Shown piece by piece: positions 17,097 to 26,558 of a stretch of 64,000 bases of DNA. The stretch is from Candidatus Poseidoniaceae archaeon (GTDB lineage: Archaea > Thermoplasmatota > Poseidoniia > Poseidoniales > Poseidoniaceae). Below the pieces are notes generated by a model. It ran no database searches, was not told the DNA's origin, and saw only the letters and a program-made list of their open reading frames with translations. How positions within the stretch are numbered: position 1 is the stretch's first letter; each line of letters opens with the position of its first letter. Location: contig JADHSC010000009.1 of assembly GCA_016777125.1 (NCBI GenBank), positions 1 through 64,000 on the forward strand. The letters run 5' to 3'. The translations under genes and the position numbers were made by a program.

Positions 17097-18311
17097 TTAT
17101 GGGTCTTGAGACAAATCATCCTTCGATTCGAGTTGAGGGCGGAGATCTAAGGGTGCAGATTCTAAGCCAACAGCTTGTCCTTGAGCCTGGGCAACTTCCC
17201 GTTCCAATGCAGGAACGGGTAAGGCTGGAGCAAGGAAAGAATTCTTCTGAGCCTCAGTACCTTCGATTGAAGCATCAAAGGTGTATTCATTGAGCATCTT
17301 CTTGAGTTCAGCATCGGTTTCAGTTTGAAGCAACTCAGTAGCAATAAGTCGCAACTTATCCTCAACCAAGAGCATTGGAAGCATCTCAATACATGACCTG
17401 CGAACTTCAACATTCGTGTGCCGGGTACCATTCATAATCAGTGTTCGAGCACGTGAATCGTCAGTATCCATCGAACGAATGGCCCTCAACGCATTGTTAC
17501 GAACTTTCGCATCAGCGTCGAGAATGGCTCGCTCAGTGAGCATTATGGCAATACGTGGTTCCTTCTTCGACAGGGAAGCAAGAGTTCCTGAAGCATTTCT
17601 CCGAACATCAGGGTCTGCATCATTAAGGGCCCAAGAAATCAAATCCCAACCCATGGCTCCAGCTCTTTGTACAATATTTCTTAACAACTTTGAGGCTTTT
17701 CTCCGTAGCATTACATCATCGACAAGAAGTAACTCGTCTATGTGATCACATGCAACTTCAGGCCATGTTTCAGTAAGACCTTTCAAACCTCTCCATGCAG
17801 GTTCGCTTCGAACCTTAAGAGGTGAGCGAAGTTCCTGCGCCAAAGAACTATCAATTCCAGACGGAAATGTTGGTGCAGAATCTTCTAGACATTGACTCGC
17901 TGCTTTTCGTACAGTTTCGTCATCATCATCAAGGAGAACTGAAAGCCAATCAAATAGTTCATCTGAACGTTGCTCACCAACTATTGGGAGAACTTCGAGT
18001 GCTGCAATTCGAATGCTTGGTTCATCCGATTCCAATGCTTTGAGCAGACAGGCGTGTGCTCTATCAGCCCAAACGCCCTTCAATCTGCCAAGACCTCGGA
18101 TGCCATCTTCGCGAGGCAGCGTGTATCGGCGACCACCCCAATCGATCTGAAGTTGTGGAATTTCTCCATTTGCAAGAGCGAGAATATCTTTTCTGGAACA
18201 TTCCTGCCACGGACCAGTGACCTGTTTTTTAGTGCCTTTCTTACGTGGCTGACGCCCTGTGGCAATCGGAAGCCCTGTGCGAGGGTCGCGTGCAACGTAG
18301 TCTTTTGCCAT
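17097..18311 (-). CDS. HEAT-repeat protein
   Basis: This is a 404-residue soluble protein. The open frame continues 40 codons further upstream, but that would run into the divergent surface-protein gene; the ATG at 18311 (MAKDYVARDPRTG) gives a sensible start. A basic N-terminal segment is followed by about six to eight helical repeats of HEAT or PBS-lyase type, visible as recurring D-x-x-V-R/I-R-x-x-A-x-x-x-L patterns (PSIRIAALEVL, ETVRKAASQCL, PDVRRNASGTL, AKVRNNALRAI, VEVRRSCIEML). Such repeats bind other proteins. The partner is unknown. Confidence 0.82.
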   Translation of the reverse strand: MAKDYVARDPRTGLPIATGRQPRKKGTKKQVTGPWQECSRKDILALANGEIPQLQIDWGGRRYTLPREDGIRGLGRLKGVWADRAHACLLKALESDEPSIRIAALEVLPIVGEQRSDELFDWLSVLLDDDDETVRKAASQCLEDSAPTFPSGIDSSLAQELRSPLKVRSEPAWRGLKGLTETWPEVACDHIDELLLVDDVMLRRKASKLLRNIVQRAGAMGWDLISWALNDADPDVRRNASGTLASLSKKEPRIAIMLTERAILDADAKVRNNALRAIRSMDTDDSRARTLIMNGTRHTNVEVRRSCIEMLPMLLVEDKLRLIATELLQTETDAELKKMLNEYTFDASIEGTEAQKNSFLAPALPVPALEREVAQAQGQAVGLESAPLDLRPQLESKDDLSQDP

Positions 18312-18357
18312 ACACCAATCGAAGGTTGCAGTCGCCCAGAAGATATGAACTTTCACA

Positions 18358-21300
18358 ATGAACAGGTCTGTCCAAACATTGGCAATGCTCAAGAATGTGA
18401 TGAAACACAGACGTGCTATGAGGAAAGGCAAGATTGTACTTCATTTCATCATAACGGGATTCATACTTCTTGGAACAATCCAACCAAACCTATCTCTATT
18501 CGGAACACAGCACGATGAAGTAGAGCATGCCAGTGGCGAGGAAACAACATTTACCGACCCTGGATTTCTTCTTAACAAAGTTGCACGTAACGCAACTATC
18601 TCAGAATTAGAACTTGTACGCCCTGATATCACATGGTCGCCTACAACTGGAGGAGGCCTTTTGATTACCAGAGCCCATGGGTGCATGGCACACGATACAA
18701 CAAACGATCTCGTCTACCTGATGGGGGGGAAAACAGATCCTGACCCTCAGCAACAAAGCGATGAGGCTGCAACGAATTTGATTGAAATTTTCAACATTTC
18801 AACAGAAACTTGGTCCCTCTCTTCGTCAAGTATGCCAAACAGTCAACAATATCATGAATGTGTGCAAGTTAATGACAAGATATACTCGATTGGTGATTGG
18901 TATCCAGGTTCAAGCCCTGCACAAAAATCAACTGGACAAATGCAAGTCTATGACATCTTAACTGATTCATGGTCTACAACACCACCTGCCATGCCTGCAA
19001 CGAAAGAAGTGGGTAATTTTGGAATGGCTGCCATTGGTAGCAAAATTTACATCGCTGGAGGCGTACAAAACGCCTCGGCTAATGATGTTACAGATCGATT
19101 ACTGGAATACGACACACTTACCGGATTATGGACTGAATTAGCGAATATGTCTTACAAGCGATTTGCCTTCCCATTGGTTGAATATCACGGGAAGTTGTAC
19201 GCCTTCGGAGGCTTAGAAGGAGCCTATTCATGGTCAGGGCAACCTGTCCATAATACATCTGAAGTCTATGATCCAGCAACTGATACATGGACAAATCTTC
19301 CAAATATGACCTTCCATATGTTTGGAATGGCTGCTTCTGTACACAATGATGAGATCGTGTTAATTGGCGGCCATGATAAGAATGCTAAGTCAAAGGAAAC
19401 CTGGGGATATGTTCCTGAATCAAATCAATGGCGCCGTCATGACGACCTCGCAATAGGCGTTTTCGACTTAGCTGCTATTGATGTTGATGGATTAACTGTC
19501 TTTGCTGGCGGTGACATCTCAGGTTCACCGTATTTTTCTTCCTGGGGAATCGTCTACTTGGATGAAAGCGAAATCGCTCCACGAATCGAGAATCACACAG
19601 GTTGGATTTCATCTCCTGTGAACGTACTATCGAGCACTGAACATGGCTCAGGCTCGCTCATGTGGATGAGCTTAGCAGGTACAGAGCCAACTGGAACCAC
19701 ATTAGGGCTTCAGTATAGAATTTCCAACTCAGAATCAGGACTGGCCAGTGAAACGTGGAACCCAGTCGACACCACGAATCCTGCAAATCTCGCACTTCTT
19801 GGAATTGGAAATCATTCGCTTTCAGGCATCGCTGGAAGCGACAATGGACTCATGGAATACAGAATACAGATGTTCACTGAGGAAGTCCAAGATTGGATTA
19901 TACCAGATTTGGACTCCATAAAATGGGGAGCTGAAGAAGCTTCATTCGCTCTGAACAATCCAGTTGCGATCCAACCAAATGCACCACAACTCACATTTTC
20001 AACACACCATGCTGCAATGGAAGATCAACTGACTTCACCTGCAGTGTTTGAATTTGCAATGATTAAGGCAACTGCAGAAGGTTTCTTTTATCCAAATGCT
20101 GAATGGACAACGATTCGATTATCATCAGATGGATCGAATACAGTAATTAGCGACACGGATGGTTTGTTGAAAACGAATTCAATAACGATGCCAAACCCAC
20201 TCAATGGTGTCCAAACAGTCAACTGGGCGATGTCCTTCAATGATATGGATTCTGACAAGGTCCTCATTCGTACTTCGACCGAAGGGGTTGCAACCTCAAC
20301 ATATACTCACCCAGTACCTGTCGATATTGACCGTACTGTATCGGTATACATCAATGAAGTTACATCGAATTTCTCAACTCAAGGCGATCAGTCAATCGAG
20401 ACGAACGAAGTCATCATCGGCGGCTCGACACTCACCGTATCAGTGGATCATGGATATACAACCAGTGGACTTCGGCCATTGTCGAACAACATCAAAGTGC
20501 GAGTCAATGTCGATATTGCTGGAGAAACACCTGGTGATGTGAACCAACCAATCGCGTGGTACAATACTTCAACATCGTATGTAAATCTCAATAGTAATCA
20601 ACACACTGAATTCGTAACTACGCTTCCCTCCAACATATCAGGATATGCTTACATAACAATCGATGCCCAAACAATCGATGCTATAACGCTGCAAACGGAT
20701 TCTCAAATATCCACATTTACCTTGGATTCCTTTGCCCCGATTCTCGCAACAACATCACCCATTTCCGAATCATATCTGAACGTTGAACAGAATCGTAGCG
20801 TCGAGATCAATATATTTGATATCGCTGGATTCGATGAAGATGCAATAGAAACATGGGCATGGATGAAGGGTGTCCATGATTTGAATTCAAATGGTCTTTC
20901 AGAACCAAATGAACGAATCAATGTTCCAAATGATGTCATCAATATCGGAACCGCTTGGCAAATCAACTTCAACATCAACGAATCAGGAAACCAAGAGGGT
21001 GATGCGATTCAAATTTATCTTGAAGGAACCGACAAAGATGGACGCTTAATCGAAACAGACGGTACTGAACAGGGTCATTTGTACTGGACCAGCCGATTAC
21101 CAACCAAGGCTGAAATCGTATCCGTTGAGGAGCGATATCCAACAGAGAGCGGTATTCCACAACTTCTCCAACCGACAAAATATGCAGGGTGGAACGTTAT
21201 TGTTCGAGATGGAAACGGATTAAGTGATTTGAATACTGTTCGTCTTTCACTCGGAGGAGATGATGACCTTGGCATCCTCTTTAGAATGAACGAGGGTTGT

Positions 21301-23022
21301 TCAGCTATCGATGCAAGACTTACCATTACAGATGCATGTATTGGAACAGTCATTGCAGATGAACTCCATATCCAATTTGATTTTGAGGTTATGTGGGATC
21401 TTACTTCGAACGGAGTGAATGTTGGACTCATGGAAATACGAACGTATGATACAGATGGATTCATGTTCCATAACGAGAACTCGGCGTGGACATTTGATCG
21501 TATAATCGACATCACGATTAATTCTATAAAAGATGTGACCGGGACTTCAACCACAGAAAGTATCACCACTGATTCCATCCTTGTAGCAAATGATTTCATT
21601 GAGATTCAAGGAACGGTGTTCCATTCCAATACCAACGAACCATACACTGGTTCCATCGCTTTGAGATGGGATGGAATGTTCCAAGTTTCATCATGGACAG
21701 GTGGGCAATCAATCCAAGTTAAAAATGGAGCTTTTACCACGACTTTCCAAGTCCCTGAATCAAGTGGAAGTATCTATGATGCTACACTTGAATTCTGGGA
21801 TCCTATTGAAATCGATAAATTCCTAGCAATGGACTTACCAGATATCAAAATTGACGCTGACGCTCCACTCCTGCTTGAGACCACCCTCAATCCGGTTTCG
21901 AGATATCATCTCAACAATGTCGAGATTGGTGCGAATATCGACGAGCCACAACTTTGGTCTGGAAACTTATCCGTAACTTGTCAGATTCGTTCAACGACGA
22001 TCAATTGGGAACCGATGGTCATGAATCGTCAACCGATCAGCGTCTTTGATGGTCGGACTCTGTTCTCGTTCAGATTTAATTTCTCAGAATCAGGACAACC
22101 AGCAGAACTCGGTTCTCAAGCCTCATTAAATTGCTGGGCAACAGGTTCGGATGATGCAGGTTGGCAGTTGATCGCCCAAGGTTCAAATTCTGAAGAAACC
22201 CCTTGGATTACTCTTCCACTTACCTCGGAAGGTCCTGATTTGCAAGTTACGAAGGTCTCCTTTGATGCTGATTTCATCGAGGGAGAGGATGTAACTGCTA
22301 CAATTCAATTATTCAACTCTGGTGAGCGAATTACAGAATCGTTCAACGTGAGTGTGTTTTTAATTCGTGGAGATACAACTGAACTCGTGGCGTTGAAACA
22401 ATACGATGGCCTCGATACATCTGAATCGACTAACATGCGTGCGAAATTCACAACGCCAAAATCTAATTGGAATCTTGAAGTGATTATTGATTCCAGCGAT
22501 TCGATTGCAGAATTAGATGAAGAAAATAATATTTGGAATAAAGACTATTCCTCAAGTGAAGAAGGATTCTCAACACTTGTTATTGCAGGTACTGCATCTG
22601 GAGTATTGGTGATCATACTCGGAATTGTTTTCCTTCTCAATCAAAGAAGAAAACCCATGATTGAAGAAACGGTTCAGGAGGAGGTAGGCCCTGAGGCACC
22701 TCAAGAGAAGAAAAAAGGCCCATCGAACGTATCCTCTTCCCCAAGTACATCATCACCAAAGAAAGGCCCGCCTCCTGCTAAGAAGAAAGTGCCTGAAATT
22801 TCGACTCAAACACCAGCAGAACAGGCTGCAGCCTCTTTTGCTGCACTTGATAGCCTCGCTCCAAATGAAGTAGAGACCCCAGAAAGAGTCGCTACGTGGA
22901 ATGATTTACCGAGCGGAGGAGAGTATGATTATACCGCTGATGGAACATTCTATGATGGCGTTGAATGTGGTCGTTGGAAACTCTTGGAAGATGGTCAATT
23001 CGAGAAAGTCGAAGAGCGGTGA
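18358..23022 (+). CDS. Giant surface protein with Kelch repeats, CARDB-like domain, anchor and cytoplasmic tail
   Basis: The full frame is 1554 residues. A signal sequence (IVLHFIITGFILLGTI) begins near residue 26, so ATGs at 18400 or 18418 are alternative starts. Residues about 95-400 form Kelch-type beta-propeller blades, with repeated Y-x-x-G-G and W-x-x-L patterns (KIYIAGG, LYAFGG, IVLIGG). Long beta-rich modules follow, then a CARDB-like module ending in LDEENN near residue 1395. One membrane helix lies near 1410-1430. A tail of about 125 residues has a Lys/Pro/Ser-rich linker and a conserved-looking end with GGEYDYTADGTFYDG and CGRWKLLEDGQF. It probably binds glycans or proteins outside the cell. 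Confidence 0.9.
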   Translation: MNRSVQTLAMLKNVMKHRRAMRKGKIVLHFIITGFILLGTIQPNLSLFGTQHDEVEHASGEETTFTDPGFLLNKVARNATISELELVRPDITWSPTTGGGLLITRAHGCMAHDTTNDLVYLMGGKTDPDPQQQSDEAATNLIEIFNISTETWSLSSSSMPNSQQYHECVQVNDKIYSIGDWYPGSSPAQKSTGQMQVYDILTDSWSTTPPAMPATKEVGNFGMAAIGSKIYIAGGVQNASANDVTDRLLEYDTLTGLWTELANMSYKRFAFPLVEYHGKLYAFGGLEGAYSWSGQPVHNTSEVYDPATDTWTNLPNMTFHMFGMAASVHNDEIVLIGGHDKNAKSKETWGYVPESNQWRRHDDLAIGVFDLAAIDVDGLTVFAGGDISGSPYFSSWGIVYLDESEIAPRIENHTGWISSPVNVLSSTEHGSGSLMWMSLAGTEPTGTTLGLQYRISNSESGLASETWNPVDTTNPANLALLGIGNHSLSGIAGSDNGLMEYRIQMFTEEVQDWIIPDLDSIKWGAEEASFALNNPVAIQPNAPQLTFSTHHAAMEDQLTSPAVFEFAMIKATAEGFFYPNAEWTTIRLSSDGSNTVISDTDGLLKTNSITMPNPLNGVQTVNWAMSFNDMDSDKVLIRTSTEGVATSTYTHPVPVDIDRTVSVYINEVTSNFSTQGDQSIETNEVIIGGSTLTVSVDHGYTTSGLRPLSNNIKVRVNVDIAGETPGDVNQPIAWYNTSTSYVNLNSNQHTEFVTTLPSNISGYAYITIDAQTIDAITLQTDSQISTFTLDSFAPILATTSPISESYLNVEQNRSVEINIFDIAGFDEDAIETWAWMKGVHDLNSNGLSEPNERINVPNDVINIGTAWQINFNINESGNQEGDAIQIYLEGTDKDGRLIETDGTEQGHLYWTSRLPTKAEIVSVEERYPTESGIPQLLQPTKYAGWNVIVRDGNGLSDLNTVRLSLGGDDDLGILFRMNEGCSAIDARLTITDACIGTVIADELHIQFDFEVMWDLTSNGVNVGLMEIRTYDTDGFMFHNENSAWTFDRIIDITINSIKDVTGTSTTESITTDSILVANDFIEIQGTVFHSNTNEPYTGSIALRWDGMFQVSSWTGGQSIQVKNGAFTTTFQVPESSGSIYDATLEFWDPIEIDKFLAMDLPDIKIDADAPLLLETTLNPVSRYHLNNVEIGANIDEPQLWSGNLSVTCQIRSTTINWEPMVMNRQPISVFDGRTLFSFRFNFSESGQPAELGSQASLNCWATGSDDAGWQLIAQGSNSEETPWITLPLTSEGPDLQVTKVSFDADFIEGEDVTATIQLFNSGERITESFNVSVFLIRGDTTELVALKQYDGLDTSESTNMRAKFTTPKSNWNLEVIIDSSDSIAELDEENNIWNKDYSSSEEGFSTLVIAGTASGVLVIILGIVFLLNQRRKPMIEETVQEEVGPEAPQEKKKGPSNVSSSPSTSSPKKGPPPAKKKVPEISTQTPAEQAAASFAALDSLAPNEVETPERVATWNDLPSGGEYDYTADGTFYDGVECGRWKLLEDGQFEKVEER

Positions 23023-23027
23023 AAGAG

Positions 23028-23597
23028 ATGAGTTCTGAAAACGAAGACATCAAACGGGTACTTGCCCTTTGTTTCCGTGGAGAAGAAACACTCGATGCAC
23101 TCGACTTAGAACGAATGCTTTCCTTTGACATGGGATGGCTTACACCAGATCAAGCAACAGAAGCAGTCCAAGCCTTGATTCGAACAGGATGGTTGACAGG
23201 AGATGAAGAAAGACTTTCGCCAATCAATCGATTCCAGGATTCAATCACACCTCTTGGCTGGCATCCTCGTCCAGAACGACTCTACACACCGGTTGATTAC
23301 ACGAACGATTCCATTGATTCTTCAACTGTAGAACAAACGGCTACAAAGGTTCCAAAGGTCGAACAAAAGAAATCCATTCCAAATCTACAGACTGCTGACG
23401 ATGATCCTCGGGCTCGAACAACCAAGCGATTATTGAAATTCATAGCACGCTCATCAGGACTTTCTTCGGAGGAAGTTCAACGTCGAGCAGCAAGGAAGCA
23501 ACGAGCGTTACAGCATGTTACTGCTTGGATGGCACTTGCATTAGTGGCTCGAGAGCAAGGTTTGGAAATGAACAGTGTCATCGAAGCCCTATCATAA
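23028..23597 (+). CDS. DUF2240-like archaeal protein
   Basis: This is a 189-residue soluble protein. I use the ATG at 23028, 5 bases after the preceding stop, because a longer start would lie inside the surface-protein gene. The N-terminal part (MLSFDMGWLTPDQATEAVQ...TGWLTGDEERLSP) matches the pattern I know from archaeal DUF2240 proteins, a winged-helix-like module reading DRDWFSPDQA in haloarchaea. The C-terminal part holds a helical segment (SSEEVQRRAARKQRAL). The function of the family is unknown to me. It is probably co-transcribed with the surface-protein gene. Confidence 0.72.
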   Translation: MSSENEDIKRVLALCFRGEETLDALDLERMLSFDMGWLTPDQATEAVQALIRTGWLTGDEERLSPINRFQDSITPLGWHPRPERLYTPVDYTNDSIDSSTVEQTATKVPKVEQKKSIPNLQTADDDPRARTTKRLLKFIARSSGLSSEEVQRRAARKQRALQHVTAWMALALVAREQGLEMNSVIEALS

Positions 23598-26165
23598 TCA
23601 CGAATTGGATTCTTCAGCAGCTTCTTGTGAACGTGCTGCAAGTTCGAGCAGAACTGGTAGAAGAACAAGTGCAAGAACCAGTGAGAAGAAGACCGTAACA
23701 GCCGTAATCAATCCAAAGTCCTGAATAACTGGCATTGGGGAAAGAAGCAGAACAATGAATCCTGCTGCAGTCGTTGCAGCAGAGAGCATCAATGCAACAC
23801 CGGTTGTTTCCAAAGAGGTCTTTAGAGCAGCCCAGTGATCATCTTGACGCTTGAGTTCCCATTCAATACGGCGCCACATGTGTATCGTGTAATCGATACC
23901 GATTCCAAGAGTTAATGCAGTAACAAGAACTGTGAGTACGTTCCATTTCAAGCCAAGAACGGCCATTGAACCGACAACCCATAGAGAGGCCATTCCAACA
24001 GGCAAGAGAACGATCAGAGCAGGAAGAACTCTTCGTGTAAGGAGAAGCAAGACAATGAACGAAACAACAAGTGAAATCGCAGTGGATTTAACTTGTGAGG
24101 AAGACAATCCTTCCAGAACTTGCTGGAGTATGACTAAGTCTCCTGTAACGTGAATAACTGCATGTTCCTTGAGTGATTCTCGCAGTTGTCCTTCATCGGA
24201 AGTCGAACCGAACATTGATTCGAATTCTGAAACAACCCGCTTCGATTCATCAGAGGTCGTCGCCTCTACTCTGACTTCGGTTCTTAGGTGAGCGATGTTT
24301 GTTCCATCAAGATGAACTGTAGCATTGACACGATCGCTCCATGTCTTTCCAGAGACAGGATCGGCAAGCGTGTAGTTCAATTGTAAATCTTTGAATACAG
24401 AGCCTAAGTCAACAGTTACTCCATTCTTTTCATAAACATCACCTGCAAAGACTTCTAGCCCGTGGATAGACCCAAAGGATTCGTTGCGCATGATCGCATC
24501 TCTAAGGACAACATATGGCCCTTCATACGAAGGTGAAGGGAATCGCTCATCCGTACCCACTACATCGTGATTTGATTCTAATTTAGAATGAAGATTACGT
24601 AATTGATCGAGTAAGATCCCATCATCGGGAATAACACCACCATCCACTGGTTCCATAAGCACATAGACGTATTTCCATCCAGCACTATCGTAGTTTTCGT
24701 TGATATCATTTCGGACGGACATAATCTCCATCTCTTCGTTGACGAAATCTGAAAGGTCGAAGTCGGTCTCAAGTTGCATTGCTCCAACAACGGATGCTCC
24801 AGAAATTGCAATTGCAACCATAAGAATTGCAACTTGTTGCTTTTTGTGGAGTTGAAGAAGAGGTTTTGTCAGATTTGTTAAGCGAAGTGCTGGCCTTGAT
24901 TTCGATTGCTTACCGTTGTCAAATACTACGTGTAATGCTCCGATGAGGAGTGTTGATGAAAGGAATGCACAGATGACACCAAACGCCAATGCAATACCAA
25001 ATGTGGCTAGAGGAGGAAGAGGTGAGATGATGTTCGCAAGGAAGGCTGCAACAGTTGTTACGACTGCAAGTGTCAACGGAACACTGAGTTTACCACATGA
25101 TCGCATCCACGCTTCAGCCGTATCATCGACCTTTTCTTTAATATCCGAAAGGGCACGTTGTAGATGGATGGCATAGTCAATTCCAAGACCGAGGACTAAT
25201 GGAGCAACAGCAACTTCTAATGCTGTAAACTTCATATTAAACAGATTCATTGTACCGTAGGTCCATACGAGTGCAACATTAAGACTGAGGAATGGGAACA
25301 CAACACCCTTCACGCTTCTAAACGCAAGGAAGAGAAGCAGGACGACAACTAAGGTTGCAAAGATGATGAGTATTGCCAAGTTGTCAAATGTGCCTTTATC
25401 GATATCATAGGACATCAAATCCAAGGATGCTGAAGCATAGTTCATATTTGATGAAGAACTGATTTCAGAGAGGACAATACGAATATCGTTTTGAACTTCA
25501 CGTCGCTCATCTTCAGGCATCTCTGGATCGATCTCAAGAACCCATGCGGTGGATGCTGCTGTAGGAACTGCATCGCCTTCACCTGTCGAAAGATAATTGC
25601 ATGTTGCTGAAATATCAAGATTCTTATTGACCAAAGCTGAACCCACAAAATTGACTGTGCTTAGTAGAGCATCATCAGGATTAAGTTCACATTTTGTATC
25701 TTCATCAACGATAGCATCAACCAACTGCCCCCAGTTATCATAATCTGTGAGTGTCGTATTCGGTGATTGTTCATCAAGAGCAATTTGTATCATTCCTGGT
25801 GAAGTCGTCCATGAATCAACAGCAACGAGATTGACACGTTCATCTGCTTGAAGTGTTTCCAAATCAGTTTTCATATCCTTTAGCGAGTCAATACTCAGAA
25901 CATTCCCATCGTTACTCCTCGTAACGTGAATGAACATTGGCCTCGATTCATCTGGAAAGTGTTCATGGATTCTGTCATGAGCATCGTTTGAATCTGAACT
26001 CGGAGCAAAGTCGTTAAGATCAGTCCTGAATTCAGGTGGAGACGTAATCAAATGAAGTCCTAGTCCAACGGTGAGGAGCGCAGAGACGATGAGAATTGGC
26101 AATGCTGACTTCTTGAATGTACCAGCAAAGGTAGCAAATCGGTCCTCATAGGAAGAGGTGCCCAT
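23598..26165 (-). CDS. RND/MMPL-superfamily membrane protein
   Basis: This 855-residue protein has the two-fold RND architecture: one membrane helix near residue 20, a large extracytoplasmic loop, five helices (about residues 255-420), then the same arrangement again, ending with helices at about 700-840. Both halves carry the family motif in the fourth helix (LGLGIDYAIHLQRAL and LGIGIDYTIHMWRR). MMPL/HpnN-type relatives export lipids or other hydrophobic molecules, driven by the ion gradient. The substrate cannot be told from sequence. A second, 978-residue member lies at 38.6 kb. Confidence 0.92.
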   Translation of the reverse strand: MGTSSYEDRFATFAGTFKKSALPILIVSALLTVGLGLHLITSPPEFRTDLNDFAPSSDSNDAHDRIHEHFPDESRPMFIHVTRSNDGNVLSIDSLKDMKTDLETLQADERVNLVAVDSWTTSPGMIQIALDEQSPNTTLTDYDNWGQLVDAIVDEDTKCELNPDDALLSTVNFVGSALVNKNLDISATCNYLSTGEGDAVPTAASTAWVLEIDPEMPEDERREVQNDIRIVLSEISSSSNMNYASASLDLMSYDIDKGTFDNLAILIIFATLVVVLLLFLAFRSVKGVVFPFLSLNVALVWTYGTMNLFNMKFTALEVAVAPLVLGLGIDYAIHLQRALSDIKEKVDDTAEAWMRSCGKLSVPLTLAVVTTVAAFLANIISPLPPLATFGIALAFGVICAFLSSTLLIGALHVVFDNGKQSKSRPALRLTNLTKPLLQLHKKQQVAILMVAIAISGASVVGAMQLETDFDLSDFVNEEMEIMSVRNDINENYDSAGWKYVYVLMEPVDGGVIPDDGILLDQLRNLHSKLESNHDVVGTDERFPSPSYEGPYVVLRDAIMRNESFGSIHGLEVFAGDVYEKNGVTVDLGSVFKDLQLNYTLADPVSGKTWSDRVNATVHLDGTNIAHLRTEVRVEATTSDESKRVVSEFESMFGSTSDEGQLRESLKEHAVIHVTGDLVILQQVLEGLSSSQVKSTAISLVVSFIVLLLLTRRVLPALIVLLPVGMASLWVVGSMAVLGLKWNVLTVLVTALTLGIGIDYTIHMWRRIEWELKRQDDHWAALKTSLETTGVALMLSAATTAAGFIVLLLSPMPVIQDFGLITAVTVFFSLVLALVLLPVLLELAARSQEAAEESNS

Positions 26166-26289
26166 GATTCATCCGAAACTGTATCGGTGTTTAAGCAACA
26201 GGGTTCCATGAACACCCTCAGAGGTCAATTTTACTTCTCTTGTCAACGGGAAGGTTCAAAACACCAGTTCAGGTCGGTTGGTCGATAGC

Positions 26290-26547
26290 ATGCCTGTTAA
26301 AGTTCTCATTAACGAAAAAAATGAACTCCGACTCCGCATTACGGGCGAATCCCATACCGCTTTGCAAATGCTCCGTGATCGTTTGAACAATCATAAGTCT
26401 GTGGAGTATGCCAACTACTTCCCAGGTCACCCTGAGCTCGACTCACCTGAATTTTACATTCGCACCACTGGAAAGGCAAAACCTCAATCTGTCCTCGATG
26501 AAATTGTTGCAAGCCTCTCCTCTGAATTTGACAACCTCGCACTTTGA
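26290..26547 (+). CDS. rpoL: DNA-directed RNA polymerase subunit L
   Basis: This 85-residue protein (from the ATG at 26290; an in-frame TTG lies four codons earlier) matches Rpo11, the Rpb11-like partner of RpoD in the polymerase assembly platform. The pattern GESHTALQMLRDRL...VEYANYFPGHPELDSPEFYIRTTG follows the family signature of helix, strand, HP-x-x-x, then I-R-T-x-G. The size is typical. Its stop codon overlaps the Shine-Dalgarno of truD, so the two genes are coupled. Confidence 0.94.
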   Translation: MPVKVLINEKNELRLRITGESHTALQMLRDRLNNHKSVEYANYFPGHPELDSPEFYIRTTGKAKPQSVLDEIVASLSSEFDNLAL

Positions 26548-26551
26548 GGTG
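26546..26551 (+). promoter_or_regulatory. Shine-Dalgarno GAGGTG that fixes a TTG start for truD
   Basis: GAGGTG overlaps the rpoL stop codon and stands 7 bases before the TTG at 26559. The longest frame would start at another TTG (26544), which lies upstream of this site and so cannot use it. There is no ATG or GTG nearby. Confidence 0.75.
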
Positions 26552-26558
26552 TACCTTC

